This document shows, piece after piece, positions 44,996 to 57,690 of a stretch of DNA of 64,000 bases. The translations under genes were made by a program, and so were the position numbers. Below the pieces are notes generated by a model. That model was not told the DNA's origin. It made no database searches and worked only from the letters and a program-made list of their open reading frames with translations. The stretch comes from Cornus controversa. Its lineage: Eukaryota; Streptophyta; Magnoliopsida; Cornales; Cornaceae. Location: positions 51,018,270-51,082,269 of the forward strand of contig CM048846.1 of assembly GCA_026545225.1 (NCBI GenBank), given 5' to 3'. The first letter of the stretch is position 1; each line of letters opens with the position of its first letter.

Positions 44996-46539
44996 ACGGT
45001 GGATGTTGTTGTCTCCTTTCCTATTGAGTTCAGAAGATTGTTTTGCCATATTAAAGTTTAGTGTTGCAATTTGTTATTTTTCCTGAATTCTTGAACATTG
45101 CGAGCTTAACGAATTCATTAAAATCATTTAGTGTTTGTGTCCAATTGAACTCTCGAATTGTGAAGCATTACTCTCTTGAAGCAAGTTAATATTTGTGGAT
45201 CATGTACTCAATTATTGCTGCTCAATTATTGAGAATTCAACTCAGTGAAGGAGCACAGAATGAACCCCAAGTTAGTTTTGGCCACTCAAATGAGAATTAT
45301 TAAAATTTCAACACAGTGCCTTATAAGTTGGGTATTGATTTTTCGTATGAATTTTTTCAACGATATAGTCAGTAGTGTACGTAATTTCTTTGTCATGCAT
45401 GTAAAAGTTTTGGTATTATATCTGTGGCAATGCAAATGAAAATAGTGATCTAATTGTCGTTTTGCTAATTTATGCTTTTACTACTGGTTTTGTCATACAT
45501 GTTTTTAGCCAATAGGAAATATTGCTGAAAAATTTCATGCTTTATGCCTGAAGGATAGTGGTGTGTTGTACGAGGATTCCTAATATTCAGGTTTGCAATC
45601 CTTTACGGTTAATGTATTGGAACTTAATGTTCTGTGAAGAAGCCTGGTTTAATGGTGATATGTGTTGATAGTATGATATCCATTTGACAACCATTTCAGA
45701 TTGGCGTTAAAGCAGAGTGGCGAGCCCATCATGGCCGCCTTGTCCTTTTCCTGGGAAACATGAATACTTCTCCACTTGTTTCAGTTCAAGCTATGATATT
45801 ACCTCCCTCCCATTTGAAGATTGAGCAGTTATTAGTACCTGAAAGTATTCCCCTGCGGGCACAGGTCAGGCTACTGCTTTTGCTCCCCATTTATCACTTT
45901 TTGCTGAATTATTAAGCTGCTCTTTTGTTTTGCATACATATATATATGTTGGTTTAGTTGTGACTAGTCTTTTTTTTTGCTTATTTAAGTGCAATGCCCA
46001 CTTGAAGTTGTCAATCTCCGGCCAAGTAGGGATGTAGCAGTTCTTGACTTTTCCTATAAGTTTGGAAGCTATGTAATATTACTTATAAATGAAATTCTCT
46101 ATTTTTTGCCCCCACAATACAAAAATACAAGTAACTGTTATTAACTTTATGCTTTCTTTTTTGCCCTCATATAGGTCAATGTCAAACTTTGCCTTCCTGC
46201 TGTCTTGAACAAATTTATTCAGCCTATAACGGTGTTCGCTGAAGAGTTTTTCCCACAATGGAGATCACTTTCTGGTCGACCTTTGAAACTTCAAGTGGTA
46301 CACACATTCTGCCTCTTGTTTAGCTTAAAAATGTGGTCTAAATTTTTACCTCCTCAGCTTGTTGGTTTATCTTACTATGACATCACTTGTTGCTTCCGAC
46401 CCTTCTGAACACGATGACAATGAGTATTTATAATATATTCGTTAATTGAATTTCAACGTATTATCACATACCCTCTTGCAAGTGATGCATAATTTATGTA
46501 GATTTGATGCATGGTTTCTTATTCAGCAATAGTTCTTGA

Positions 46540-47480
46540 AAATTAATGGTCTGAGTTCTCCATAACCATCATATTTTGTTTGACGATAATGAGATGTTGG
46601 GCATGAAATTGCCTCCCTAAACATTCAACCACCTGCGTAATTGGAGAGGGTCTACTATCTTGCCATCTCACTGCCATGCGTTTGTTACTTAAGAAAATTA
46701 ATTCAATAGTGTAGAAGTCTGAAGAAAAAAAAAAAGATAAATTAAAACAAAGTGAGAGAAAGAAGATAAAGGAGGTTTCGGTTGGAGTGGTGGCCATTGG
46801 GGGGTGCCCAAGATGGGGATGGGGCACGCCAACAAGGGGAGCCCGCTTGATCCACAGGCGCACCTCGTAATGACACCCACCAAGGGGCACCCACAAGGGG
46901 GTGCCTAGGATGGTGCGCACGCTAGGGGGGAAGGGAGGGAGGGAAGGGGTAAGGGGGGCGTCTAGGATGGTGCTTGCCACACCCCTATGGGTGCTTATAA
47001 GGGGGTGCTTGGTAATGACGCTCTCAAGAGGGCGCCTGGGATGGTGCCCTTGAAGGGGCACCCACCCACTTGGGGGGCGACCGCAAAGGGATGCCTAGGA
47101 TAGCACCCAAAAGGGGGCCACACTCACCAGGGGCGTTCGCAAGCGATATGCTTGGGGCTTGGTTCCCTCGAGTGCCCATGTAGGGGGTAGACCTAGGTGC
47201 CACGCCTGGGTAACGCGTCTCTTTTATATGGTGCTTAAGGGTCTTATGTCTGAGGTAGCTCACTCGACATCTTGTGCAGATTTTGTGAAAGGCATTGGGT
47301 ATCAAGTAGGACTTTAGAAAGATCATTTGATAAGATTTGATTAGGACTGCAAACCAGGAAGCCCTGTGTAGTATTCTAGCCACTCTAGAGAGTAACGAAC
47401 ATTCAGTGGTGCAAGGCTCGTTTGGGTTGTTCATTATTATGGTCCTATCAGAGTTATTACTGGAAGTTTTATTTGCCATT
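46540..47480 (-). other. GC-rich block with repeated GGGTGCC(T/C)A words and open frames
   Basis: About 350 bp (46790-47150) are far richer in G on the plus strand than the surroundings, with repeated AAGGGGGTGCCTAGGATGG-like units at irregular spacing. Minus-strand frames 46543-47061 and 47024-47479 stay open, the latter starting MANKTSSNNSDRTIIMNNPN. I recognise no family. It may be a decayed transposon part; no gene is claimed. Confidence 0.35.
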
Positions 47481-47879
47481 ATGCTACTTATGTTTTAGTT
47501 TTTCCAATATTTGTTATTTTTTTTTTATTTCTTTGTCAATCTCTCTCTCTACTACTTTTGTTACTTATATATCTTGAAGTATCTCATGCATCTGATATGC
47601 AAATTGAATCATAAAATATGTTATTAGATGTAAAAATTCATTAGATGTATGTATTTAGATACCAAAATTGTTGATAACTCTTTGTAAAGTGTAACCTTTT
47701 TTTTCCTCTTTTGTGGACATCAATTGAAGAAAGAGCAAAAAAGATTTAGTAAAAATTACATGGTGCTACTTTTGGAGCGCTGATACACAGAGATAAGAGA
47801 ATTTTAGAAAATTAAGTGTGACGGTTTGATAGAAGTTTAACAATTTCCAATACTTTAAAAATTAAATGTTTATTATTTA

Positions 47880-48000
47880 TACCACCAAGTCATTAGCTCA
47901 AGTGGTATTTCTTTTTGCATGGGAAGTTAAGGGTTCAAGTCCTCACTGGGACAATAGTGGGCGTGTGAGTTAGCTACGCGAATGTATTTTTAGTAACCAA
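47880..48000 (+). mobile_element. tRNA-derived SINE-like head
   Basis: An A-box-like TAGCTCAAGTGG (47894) and a B-box-like GGGTTCAAGTCCTC (47931) are spaced as in a tRNA-type RNA polymerase III promoter. They are followed by GGCGTGTGAGTTAGCTACGC, a phrase found after the head in plant SINEs. There is no clear tail or target duplication. Confidence 0.55.
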
Positions 48001-48014
48001 ATATTTTCTATATT

Positions 48015-48240
48015 TATGTAGTGTTTAAATGATGAAGGATTTTTAATCTCAGCATTAATAAATTTACATTCGAGAGGAAAGAACAAAGGATATAGGATCT
48101 TTAATCTCAACATCAATAAATTTACATTCAAGAGGATAGAACAAATGATTTAGGATCGTTAATCTCAACATTAATAGATTTACATTCGAGAGGAAAGAAC
48201 AAACTAATTTTTGAAAGACTTTAGAACAAACTACTTTTAT
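48015..48240 (+). repeat. About 67-bp tandem repeat, three units
   Basis: Units share TTTAATCTCA(A/G)CATTAATAAAT and TTACATTCGAGAGGAAAGAACAA. A related two-unit block lies at 48790-48960. Confidence 0.8.
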
Positions 48241-48789
48241 GCTTCGTTTGGTAAGAGGGATGGAATAATGGATGGGATGGTGTCCGTCCCTCGTTTTGTG
48301 TGGTTGGGTGAAGGGAAGGAAATGAATTCTATTATTGTTTTAATAATATACCTCTAAAAATATAAATTATCATATTTGAATGAGGATACTAGAGTATTTT
48401 CACTTTCATCTAACAAATATTCAAATTTCTCTCTTCTACTCCACCCACTCTTGGATGGAAGTAAAATGGTGAGCCTAGAGGAATGTCTCATCCCTTATCT
48501 CATCCTCTTCCTTTTCCTCTCTCTTCTCCCAAACAATGGAAACTTGTTTCACCCCTCATCTCTTCCCTCTTACAAAGTGACAAATTAATGAAAGAAGAGA
48601 ATGGATTTAGTACAAATGTATCAAACTACTCTTAGAGCACTCTACAATTCTTAGAGTAAAATTTGGAGAACTTAGAATTATTGAAAAAATTTGGGCTTAA
48701 AGGTGTAACAGTACTGGAACAATTGACAGTCCTACTAATATTTTTAGAAGTATGTCTTTAGAAGCCAAGAAATTCGATTATTCTTGTTA

Positions 48790-48960
48790 TAAGTTTAAAT
48801 GATGTAAGTTCTCTATTCTCAGCACTAATAGCACAATATTAGAGAGGAATGAACAACTAAGAGAAATGAGATTGAAATCTCTATTCTCAGCACTAATAGC
48901 ATAATAGTAGAGAGGAAGGAACAACTAAGAGAAATGAGATTGAAACTAATATGACTATTT
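48790..48960 (+). repeat. About 72-bp tandem repeat, two units
   Basis: Two near-identical units with TCTCTATTCTCAGCACTAAT and AACTAAGAGAAATGAGATTG. The wording (CTCAGCACTAATA...GAGAGGAA..GAACAA) is a diverged form of the 48015-48240 repeat. Confidence 0.8.
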
Positions 48961-50090
48961 AATTTGTTTTTGTATTAGCTCTTAATTTTTTGACTTTGTT
49001 ATCTCAGTGCAAGTTGATTGTACTTACCTTTGTGTTGATTGCATCTTTCAAATGTGGATTTAATAGTATTTTAAAAAAATATCTATGTTCTTATCAACAA
49101 GTTTTACTGTGCTAGATTTACTACTCTTTTTAGACGATTATTGATTGCCCCTTTGTGATATATCCCTAAAGATTAGTGGACTAATAAACATTAAACACTC
49201 ACTAATTCTTAACAATGGAAATGCAAAATTGTTAAGATACTAATGCAAAGAATAACTTCTTGACCCTTAATAAAATCATCAGTTGTTGAAATGTAAATCA
49301 TGCTTAACATTTAATACCATCGGGAAGTTAATTTAACTTGCTAAGGTTGCGTGGTCAGGTAATGAGGGCGAGCTTAAACACTCACTCGAATTTCTAAAAT
49401 GGAGTATTGATTTGTCTTCCGAAGTCTTGATATTCCCTTTGGGCTGGGTGGCCGCACATTCTAATATCTTGGTTTCTTTCTCCTTCTGTCTCTACTAGAC
49501 ACAAAAACTAAATGACTTAAAAATGTGTGAGGGTGTACTGCCTACCTCCCTCTCTCTCTCTCTCTCTGTGTGTATGTGACTTTCTTTTTACTTGCATTTT
49601 TTCTGCACTTTTCTTAAATTTATGTCTAATTGGTTTTGCTTTGAATTGAACTTTTCTTTTGGAAGTAAATAATATAAATTGATTTGATTTTCCTTTTTAT
49701 ACTTGCCCATCATTTTTTGCTTACTGATTTGTGGTATTTTTTTTTCTTCTTGTTTTCGAAGATGTTTCCATTGCCACTCTTGGCTACATCAGTCAGATTT
49801 CTATTCCAATTCATAGGACAAAACAAGTGGGAATTTGTCCCTCCGGCTCAAATCAAGTTTTGATAAGGAGTCCCGCAACTTTCTCCAAAGCATTTACTTT
49901 CTGCATAATTTTTAATATTATTGCTTCAAGTTCCATGTTTGCTTACTAAAATAACTTGGATAATATTTCTTCACGTGTTTTAAATATTCCTGCTACTTTT
50001 GCTTGATAAAATAATGTGGATAGTATGTCCATTTAGATAACATTTTCATGCCCACAAATATATTTTTCAAAATGCCATAAAGGGAAAGTT
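48961..50090. other. AT-rich stretch with a CT microsatellite, no certain gene
   Basis: A (TC)n/(TG)n microsatellite lies at about 49549-49575. An open stretch at about 49761-49900 follows a possible acceptor (TTTTCGAAG) but matches nothing I know. Confidence 0.4.
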
Positions 50091-52700
50091 GTGATCCTTA
50101 GGATGTCTCCCAACCCACCTCCCCAAGCATTAGAAAGATAGAATAATAACCTAGGTCAGCTCAACCCCCAACCTAGGCGGGCAGTTTCAAAACCCTTTTA
50201 GGTGTTCAAAATAACCATTTTCATGGTTATCTAATCTTGATCTCTAATTTTTCACTAAAAAAAAAAATCATCATCTTAATCTCAAAATTCACCATTCTAA
50301 TCTTTCTTTATGATTTTCATGGGAATTACCATTTTAAACTTCTTTTCCATGACTTCTAAAATTCATTTCTTCAGATTTTTTAAAAAATGTCACTTTCATT
50401 AATTTTCATAAAAATCACATTTTTTATGGTCAAAATAAAGTTTTCATACAAAAACCATCCCTTGTATTTTTAACTAACTTAAATATCACTATGCCTCGTC
50501 TAAAATACATTTTTTCAAAAGCCCTTATTCCAAAATTCAAGATATTCCCAGTGTAGGTGTAAATTTGTAAATTTATGAGTATCGTTTTATTCCTAAGTGT
50601 TCAAATTAACAAGTGAAATACATTGTTTACATCCCAAGCACAATATGGACCTAGTGTAGCCAGAATTTTGAAGTACATGTTGAATTCATCCGGTAGATAT
50701 CTCTATGTCAAATGAGTTTTTGAGATTAACAAGTCAAATATGAAAGGATGAGAGGCCATCATTTTCTCTATCCTATGTTAATACAAATATCACCATTGAT
50801 AACCCTTTTGATCTGGTTTTATTCCTTTCATTAACCCCAAGCTAGGGATCACCATGACGAAGACAGTGAGATGATAATAGGTAAGAGCTTTAATACCTAA
50901 GTGATTATAGCTAAAAGGACAAGAGGCCCTCGTTTCTGCTATCCTACAGTTATATATATCCATTGCTAACCCCTTGTGCCAAAATGAATATTCCTTTCAT
51001 TATACCCACTGTTGATCACACCCTACACTGGGGTAGATTTTATTGAGATACTACATTAGACTAGTAAAAGTTTTGATGACTATGCAATCCAAATTAAAAT
51101 GAAGAGAGGCCATCGTTTGTATTATCCATCATCTATTATTATTCCCATTGATGAACCCATAGAGCCTGGTTACATTTCTTCTTCTGAACCTACCAAGGAT
51201 CACTCATTTGTAACTCAAGATGGGGCAGCTTTGGATTGATTATTCTTTCACAATAAAACAGAAGACAAATTGCAAGAAAGGCAAAAGCAAAGAAGGCCCA
51301 TTGTTTAAGAAATCTACCGGGGCGAGCCGTAAACCCGGACGTCTTGGATTCGATTCTAACAGGGCATCATAAAAGAAAGGCGAAAGTAAAGTTGGTCTAG
51401 TTATTAAAGAATCTACCGGGGTGAGTCGTAAACTCGGACATCTTGGGTTCGATTCTCGCTGGGCATCATAAAAGAAAAGTGAAAGTAAAAATGGCCTAGT
51501 GATTAAAGAATCTCTGGGGCGAGCCGTAAACTCGGACGTCTTGGGTTCGATTCTCACTGGGCATCATAAAAGTAATGTAAAGATACTTCAAATTCAGTCA
51601 ATGCCCCGGCCGTATGTTACCAAAGTATAAGAAGACTGAAGATGATCCTTGGTATTTTACCCCATTTTACATTAATTTTGAGCCTTTAATACCTTTTTTT
51701 TCATCACCTATATGTCCATTGACCACATTATAACCCATGTAAAGTCCTCTCAGATTAAGGATGATTATATAGTTAAAAAAACTTTTTTCTAGACTAACAT
51801 AGAAAACTTGCCCTAAGCTGGGGCAGTTTTCCTTTTATAGTGATCACGGTTCATGAACCCCGCATTAAAGTAATATCTTTGAGCCTTAATATCTGTTCCT
51901 TGGTTACCTTACACCTAGCCCACATTACGGTCCAAATCAAAGACCTCTTCGATTGGCGAAGATCATTTAGGATTGAAAGCTCTCGCTTATTAAAGTCTCA
52001 CAGGACGAGCAACATTTTCTGTTATGTCCCAAACTGGGGCAGTTTTTCAGTGATCCTTAGTTTATCTCCTGATTATGCATCATATTTTGAGCCTAATATA
52101 TCGTTTCTTTCTCAAACCACTTTACCTAAAGCCCCATTACAACCCCAAGTAAAGTCCTCTTTGATCAATGATGACTTGTTAACCAAAAAAACTCAACAAC
52201 ATGTGGTTTGATACCGAAGGAACAATACATGTCAACAAAAAATATTTATCATATATTTTTTTAAGATAAGGTTCATAGATGGTGCTTGGGAATATAGACA
52301 GTTAATCAAATGTTGGTTTGAACATAGTTGAATTAATTTTACTCATTAATTGATCACCTTTTTCAAGGATATCATTTTTCAAATAAAATCTTTTTCGAAG
52401 TAAATTTTTAAGATCTCTGAACAAATGTTTAAAAACTCTTAGGCAATTCCTTGCAAAATATCTTTTTAAAAAAATCTTTTCAAATTTTAAGTCTAGTTTT
52501 TCAAGAATCATTCACAATTTTCATAACATCTTTGGCAAGACTCTTCTCAAATTCCTTTTGAAAGCTCTTTTCAAATCACTCCTATGTTTCCTTCAAAGTC
52601 ACTTCTCGTATTTGGCCTTTGGGACGAACTACGTTCGACTTGATTCCTACTACGCCACTATTAGCTGGGAAAGATAGGCAACCCATATTTCATTTGGGTT
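50091..52700 (+). mobile_element. Probable Tat/Ogre-type LTR or internal remnant
   Basis: Recurrent diverged paragraphs (GAGAGGCCATCGTTT, AAACTGGGGCAGTTTTTC and GATCACTCATTTG-like) have a spacing of roughly 160-200 bp. Near 52627 comes GAACTACGTTCGACTTGATT and later GGGAAAGATAGGCAACCC. The latter pair resembles the GAACTACGTAGGCCTGATTC and GGGATACGTAGGCA end phrases of Tat/Ogre LTRs. No coding sequence is seen. Termini are not defined and it is old. Confidence 0.45.
51277..51572 (+). repeat. Tandem trimer of a 98-bp tRNA-like unit
   Basis: Three units end at 51375, 51474 and 51572 with GGGCATCATAAAAG. Each has an A-box-like TGGCCTAGTGATTAAAG and a B-box-like TTGGGTTCGATTCTC around GGGCGAGCCGTAAACTCGGA, so each resembles a tRNA or SINE head. 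It is not a functional tRNA as far as I can see, because acceptor-stem pairing is not evident. Confidence 0.75.
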
Positions 52701-52961
52701 CGGTCATACCATTATTTAATTAACTATTTTCTCCACCTTTCATATGACCATTTACTTCACTATTTAACTATTTATTTTTGAAACCAATCATACCTTTATT
52801 TTGGTTTTGTTTTTATAATATATGAATACTCTCTATGTTCATGAAAATTAAACTACTTGTGTTCAATTTCATGGTTTCTTAGTTCTAGTTAATTGCTAAT
52901 GTGCTCATTACAGAAAATAGTACTAATGATTCTTACAACTGATATCATCTCATTACGTCAG

Positions 52962-53072
52962 GTGATTCCTTCCAGTTTCTTTATTGAGCCCATTTTGGAT
53001 TATGAATTTCTTCCTTCAAATGTTTTGTTGAATCTAACGGATCCAATCAACTTTCGTGTGCTACCATCTTAG
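52962..53072 (+). pseudogene. Unplaced terminal-exon-like segment
   Basis: ATTACGTCAG|GTGATTCCT opens a 36-codon frame, VIPSSFFIEPILDYEFLPSN then VLLNLTDPINFRVLPS, ending in TAG. Codon use looks protein-like and the acceptor is good. I do not recognise the protein and it is not the AP-2 alpha C-terminus. Confidence 0.35.
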
Positions 53073-56000
53073 AGTAGTAGCATTTTTTTTTGTTAGGTAA
53101 ATACTGTTGTTCGCACACCCTGACAATACCCACTGTGAGCTTGGGGAGGAGAAGTTATACTAATTGGCCCAATGGCATGATGAATAAAGTAGTAGCATTT
53201 CTTGTATTCTTCATGTTAACAATTCTTTGAGAAATAAATTTTGTAGTTGAGCAATTGACTTCTATGATTCTTTTATCTTCTTGAATAGTCAGGTCATAGC
53301 TATATTTTGCATCACTAGAAGAATGTTTTAGCTGGGAAAAAAAGACTATTAAGAGAGAGTGAGGTAGTTGTGACAGATACACACGATAAAGTGAGTGTGA
53401 GTGAGAGATTGAGAGATATAGTGATAAATTTGTGTGTTGAACGATGGTGACTCAGAGATGTTTCAACGACACATTCTTGAGCTCAGTAGTTCTCAGCTTT
53501 GTACACTTTCACTGGCTGACATTAATTTGATTTTTAAATCTGTGTATGCACACTTTTCACAGGCGCACATGTGTATCATGGATTAGCTTTGTTATGGATT
53601 AAATTGATGATTGTGCTGATTTCCTCCAAAATTAAGTGTATCTGAAACCCTAGAATTGCTTTTCAGTCTGCTGTCAAGATTAACAGAGGTCCTTGATTCA
53701 TATATTGACTAGCCTTTAAGATTTGAACTCCATTCAGCTTGTGCAAGTCCAATTAAAGGTGTTTTACCTCCGATTTGTGCTTATTTGGTTAAGTCATCAT
53801 TGTTCTCAAAATCTGATATGTTGATGCCTTGTTTAACTGCATATACAGTTGCTGTCCCAAAACATAGTGTGTGCTTTAATTAGAATTAATGCTATAATGT
53901 GCTTAAGGTGCATAAACATTTGTCAATACACTTGCTAGAGACTTTGAAACTGATGCATGCTTCACATTTGTGGTATACAAAACTCAATCACCTGCACTAT
54001 TCACACTCAAATTGGGGCTCAAGCACTGGTTGATTGCCTAAATTGCTTTTAGTTTAAATTATCATGTGTTTTGTACATGCTAGCTAGAAGATAAGTTTAG
54101 GGACCTCTTTGCAATTGTAGATACCTCTAGTTTATTTCAGAACTACTAGGAGTTCCTTATCAAGTTTTTATCCAAGTGCTTTTCATGTGAAAGTGCTTAG
54201 TCGAGGTCTAAATAGAGGCTATATATATTTGGTGCATAATTACTGCTTACTTTTGTTGTCTAAAGCTCAATCTCTGTCAGATTATGATCATAGATGATTT
54301 ATGAGGTTTCATTTCCTTCAAGCATATTATAATTCATATTTTGAAACTGCTGAAGTTTATTTTATCCTGAAATCATATTAGAATCATTATTTAGATTATT
54401 ATGTAGTGGTTTTAATGCTGATTGTGAAAAGGGGACTGATAGATGTGTGAAGATGATCAATTTGTTTGCAAGTACTGTTCTAACAACTATCATTTAACAT
54501 GCTAAAGATGTCACTACTATAGTAAATTATTTTAGTTTGCTGCACCAAGACTTGAATACCTAATGTTCTACTTTTGATTCTTGCAAGTTAGTCTTATTGT
54601 GTTATATATGTACTTGCTAATTTTGAATTTAGATAGAGGCTACATTAATGTTTGGTTTTTTGGAAACCAACACATGACATTGTATTTATCTACTCTCTCT
54701 ACTAATCACCTTGTTTCTAAAGTTTAAATTAGTTTTGGGGTAAGTACAACATTTAACTTTTTTTAGCAGCCTTGCTTTAATCTTTGTTTTCACATGGCTG
54801 CTGCTACAACACATTATTACTATTAACTTGTCATATAAGTTGCTCTTTTAGTAGGTGAGATACTATCTAAACTAATGGCAGGCATCAAAGCTAATATGTT
54901 GGAAATCCATTAATAGAAGCAGACCTAAAGTATCATTATACATATGTTCTAAGTTTGCTCCACCTTATTTGCCATATTGAAGATTACAATATTGTTGATT
55001 TGCAAGGTTATAGATTTGCTAGATTGAAGTGATTTTTTTTTTATCTCAAGTAGAGCTCTGTATTGAAGATTGAATTAGCTTGAGAGACTTTTATTGTATT
55101 TCTTATTCTTGTTCACTACTTCTAGTCCAAGCATAAGGGTTGCTTTGGACAGCGGAGTTAGAGTGATTTGTGGTGAAATTGGTGAGAGATAACTTAGGCT
55201 TTGGGAAGCCTAAGCTGGGTTAGTTGTAATACCCCGGAAAATTTAGATGTCAATTTAATCTCTTTACATTATTACTTTATTTTATTAATTCATGTGAAAT
55301 ATATGTTTTTTTTTATATAAATTATCATTGTAGGTGAGTTGCTTGTCTTTTATACATGCATTTTATCATTTTATGTGAATTGGTATTAATTGTGTGTTAT
55401 TTTATTTAAATGTTTTGGGTTGGGCTAGGGAGGAATTTGGGCTAGTATGAGTGGGCTAAGGTTATGTTTAAAATGATGGGCCTAGGGTTGAAATAATATT
55501 ATTATTGCTATTGTTAGTATTATTAATTTGATTTTAATTAGTTTTAGGAAAATCAATAAAAGAATAATTAAGACAAAAAGGAAAAGAAAAGAAGAAGAAA
55601 TTAGGGTTGCCGTTGTTTTACGCACAGAACTAAGAGCGAGTAAACGAAAGAGAGAAGGGAGTGACGATCGGGTGAACAAGTTGATTCGTCAGGAAAAAGG
55701 CAAGTTTAATTCTTCTCTTCCCCCTTGAATCCGTATGCATAGTCTAGGTTTGAGAATTTATTTATATTAAAAATTTGTAGTTAATTGCATGTTTATATTT
55801 TTCTGCTATTGATAAATTTCGTGAGATTAACTGTGATGATTGTATGTAGATTTAATTGATTTTGTTCATGTAAGATTATATGCATATGTGTTCATGTATA
55901 TGTATATTGTGTTAAGAAAGAAATAATTCAAATATGCAATTTGTAAGAAATAATTGTTTAGTTGTGAACCTACTGTGTTGGGATTATATTGTAAACAACT

Positions 56001-56489
56001 CTGAATCCTTAGGAAAACAGATCGTGAATTATTGGGTTTTAAATTTTTAAATTTTGCGAAGAACCCTAGAACTTGTGAATTAGGGGTTTTTGATTCGGAC
56101 AATTTTTGATGGGGCTTTTTGTACCAATGGGTAGAGGGGATCAAGAGGAGAAGAACGGTACAAAAATCAGGCTGATCGGAGGTTGGACGAAGCCGGAATC
56201 AGCGCCGAAAAATCCCCCAGCGCGTTGGGGAAGACAACCCAGCTGGCGCGTGACCCCCACGCGCGCCGCCGGCGAGTGGGGGCGCTTCCGGCCGGCGCCA
56301 GCGCCGGCCGGTGGCCGGAAAATTATTTTCGGGCCCCACTCGCGGGGCCCTACCTCTGGGTCCAATATGGGCCAATTCCGAATTGTTTTGATATTTATTT
56401 TGTATTTTTGAAACTTTTGGGAAAACTTGAAAATCTGGAAAAATCATTTTTTAAAAATACTTTTATAATTCTATAAATTCCAAAAATTT

Positions 56490-57110
56490 TATGTCAACTT
56501 TCTGGGAGCTTAAGGGGCTTGGAGTTTAAATTTCATAGCAAAATGTTTTACCATTGTCTTTAAATTAATTTTTAAAGTGTCTAAAAACTGGATTTTTCAG
56601 CCTCTTTAATTTTAGAAAATAGTTAGAAATTTCCATAAATTCCGAAATTTTTACTGTAGCTCTATAGAGGCTAAATACACTTGGGTTTAAAGTTTCAACT
56701 CAAAATAATCTTTCCTTGCTATTCAATTGATTTTTAAAGTGTCTAAAAGTTGGATTTTTCACTTTCTATAATTTTAGAAAATACTTTTATAATTCCAAAA
56801 ATTCCCAAATTTTTACTGTAATTATCTGGAGGATAAATACACTTGGGTTTAAATTTTCAACTCAAAATAATCTTTCCTTGCTGCTCAATTGATTTTTAAA
56901 GTGTCTAAAAGTTGGATTTTTCACTTTATGTAATTTTAGAAAATACTTCTGAAATTCCAAAAAATTCCCAAAATTTTTCTGTAACTGTTTAGAGATTAAA
57001 TGACCTTGGGTTTAAATTTTCACCTCGAATTGAGCTTCCCTTGGTGTTCAATTAATTTTTAAAGTGCCTAAAAGTTGGATTTTCACCTTCTTTGGTTTAT
57101 TAAAAATGTT
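56490..57110 (+). repeat. About 161-bp tandem repeat, four units
   Basis: Units begin near 56579, 56739, 56901 and 57064 with GTCTAAAAGTTGGATTTTTC or a close form and share ACACTTGGGTTTAAA. Same family as 27730-28210. Confidence 0.8.
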
Positions 57111-57449
57111 TTTAAATTACAGAAAATTCCAGAATATTTTCTTAGTGTTCTTAGAAGTGAAATAGGCCCAGAAACCTAGATAAGAGTAAGTTTAGATCCC
57201 CTCGAAGATTTGAGTGCATTGGAGGTTGGTTTGGGGAATTGTTTCCTCTAATGGATGTTAAATTATTTTGATTTAATCGATTGTGTTTATTATATATATA
57301 AATGCACATGGGATACTTGATTATAGTCTACTTGTGAACGATTTGTCTTATGATGATAATTTCATGTTGGATGATTTGAAATAACGGTTGTGCAAATTTA
57401 AATCATAATGCACCTTGTTATTTTATATTGCATATTGGAATGTATCTAT

Positions 57450-57690
57450 GCATTTTATTTTGGCATGTAAGGATTGCCCGGCGTGTCAGGATCGCCTATA
57501 CCTAATAAGGTATCTATGTATTTTATTTGGCATGTAAGGATTGCCCGGCATGTCAGGATCGCCCATACCTAATAAGGTATCTATACATTTTATTTGGCGT
57601 GTTAGGATCGCCCATACCTAATAAGGTATCTATACATTTTATTTGGCGTGTCAGGATCGCCCATATCTAATAAGGTATCTATATGTGTAT
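57450..57690 (+). repeat. About 65-bp tandem repeat, four units
   Basis: Four units of TTTGGC(A/G)TGT..GGATCGCCCATACCTAATAAGGTATCTAT type, each with the palindrome ATACCTAATAAGGTAT. Orthologous to the eight-unit array at 26848-27370. Confidence 0.88.

Larger units (their letters stand above)
40723..46294 (+). pseudogene. AP-2 complex alpha-adaptin, C-terminal half, degraded
   Basis: Alpha-adaptin is the large AP-2 subunit in clathrin-mediated endocytosis. Exons in order: SAYLLGKYVQ (40735-40767), solo LTR, HLLARRPSCSLKEIFSIIYE (43499-43577), LLSTYAKILMH (43670-about 43788), DIDVEIQQRAAEYFALSKKG (43878-43987), AEQSAVKLRAQQQTSNALVV (44133-44312), hinge with DLLGPLAIEGPPGA (44403-44657), IGNIAEKFHALCLKDSGVLY (45509-45590), IGVKAEWRAHHGRLVLFLGN (45700-45864), RPSRDVAVLDFSYKFGSY (45990-46072), AEEFFPQWRSLSGRPLKLQ (46175-46294). 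It is dead: TAG in exon one, a 2-nt loss near 43716, TAA after VVTD, and frame shifts near 44630 and 45580. The N-terminal trunk and final appendage exon are missing. Kept introns show a genomic, not mRNA-derived, copy. Confidence 0.92.

Noticed and set aside
49731-49949. Host exon after TTTTCGAAG
   Set aside because: Two frames are equally open and neither gives a recognisable protein; probably chance.
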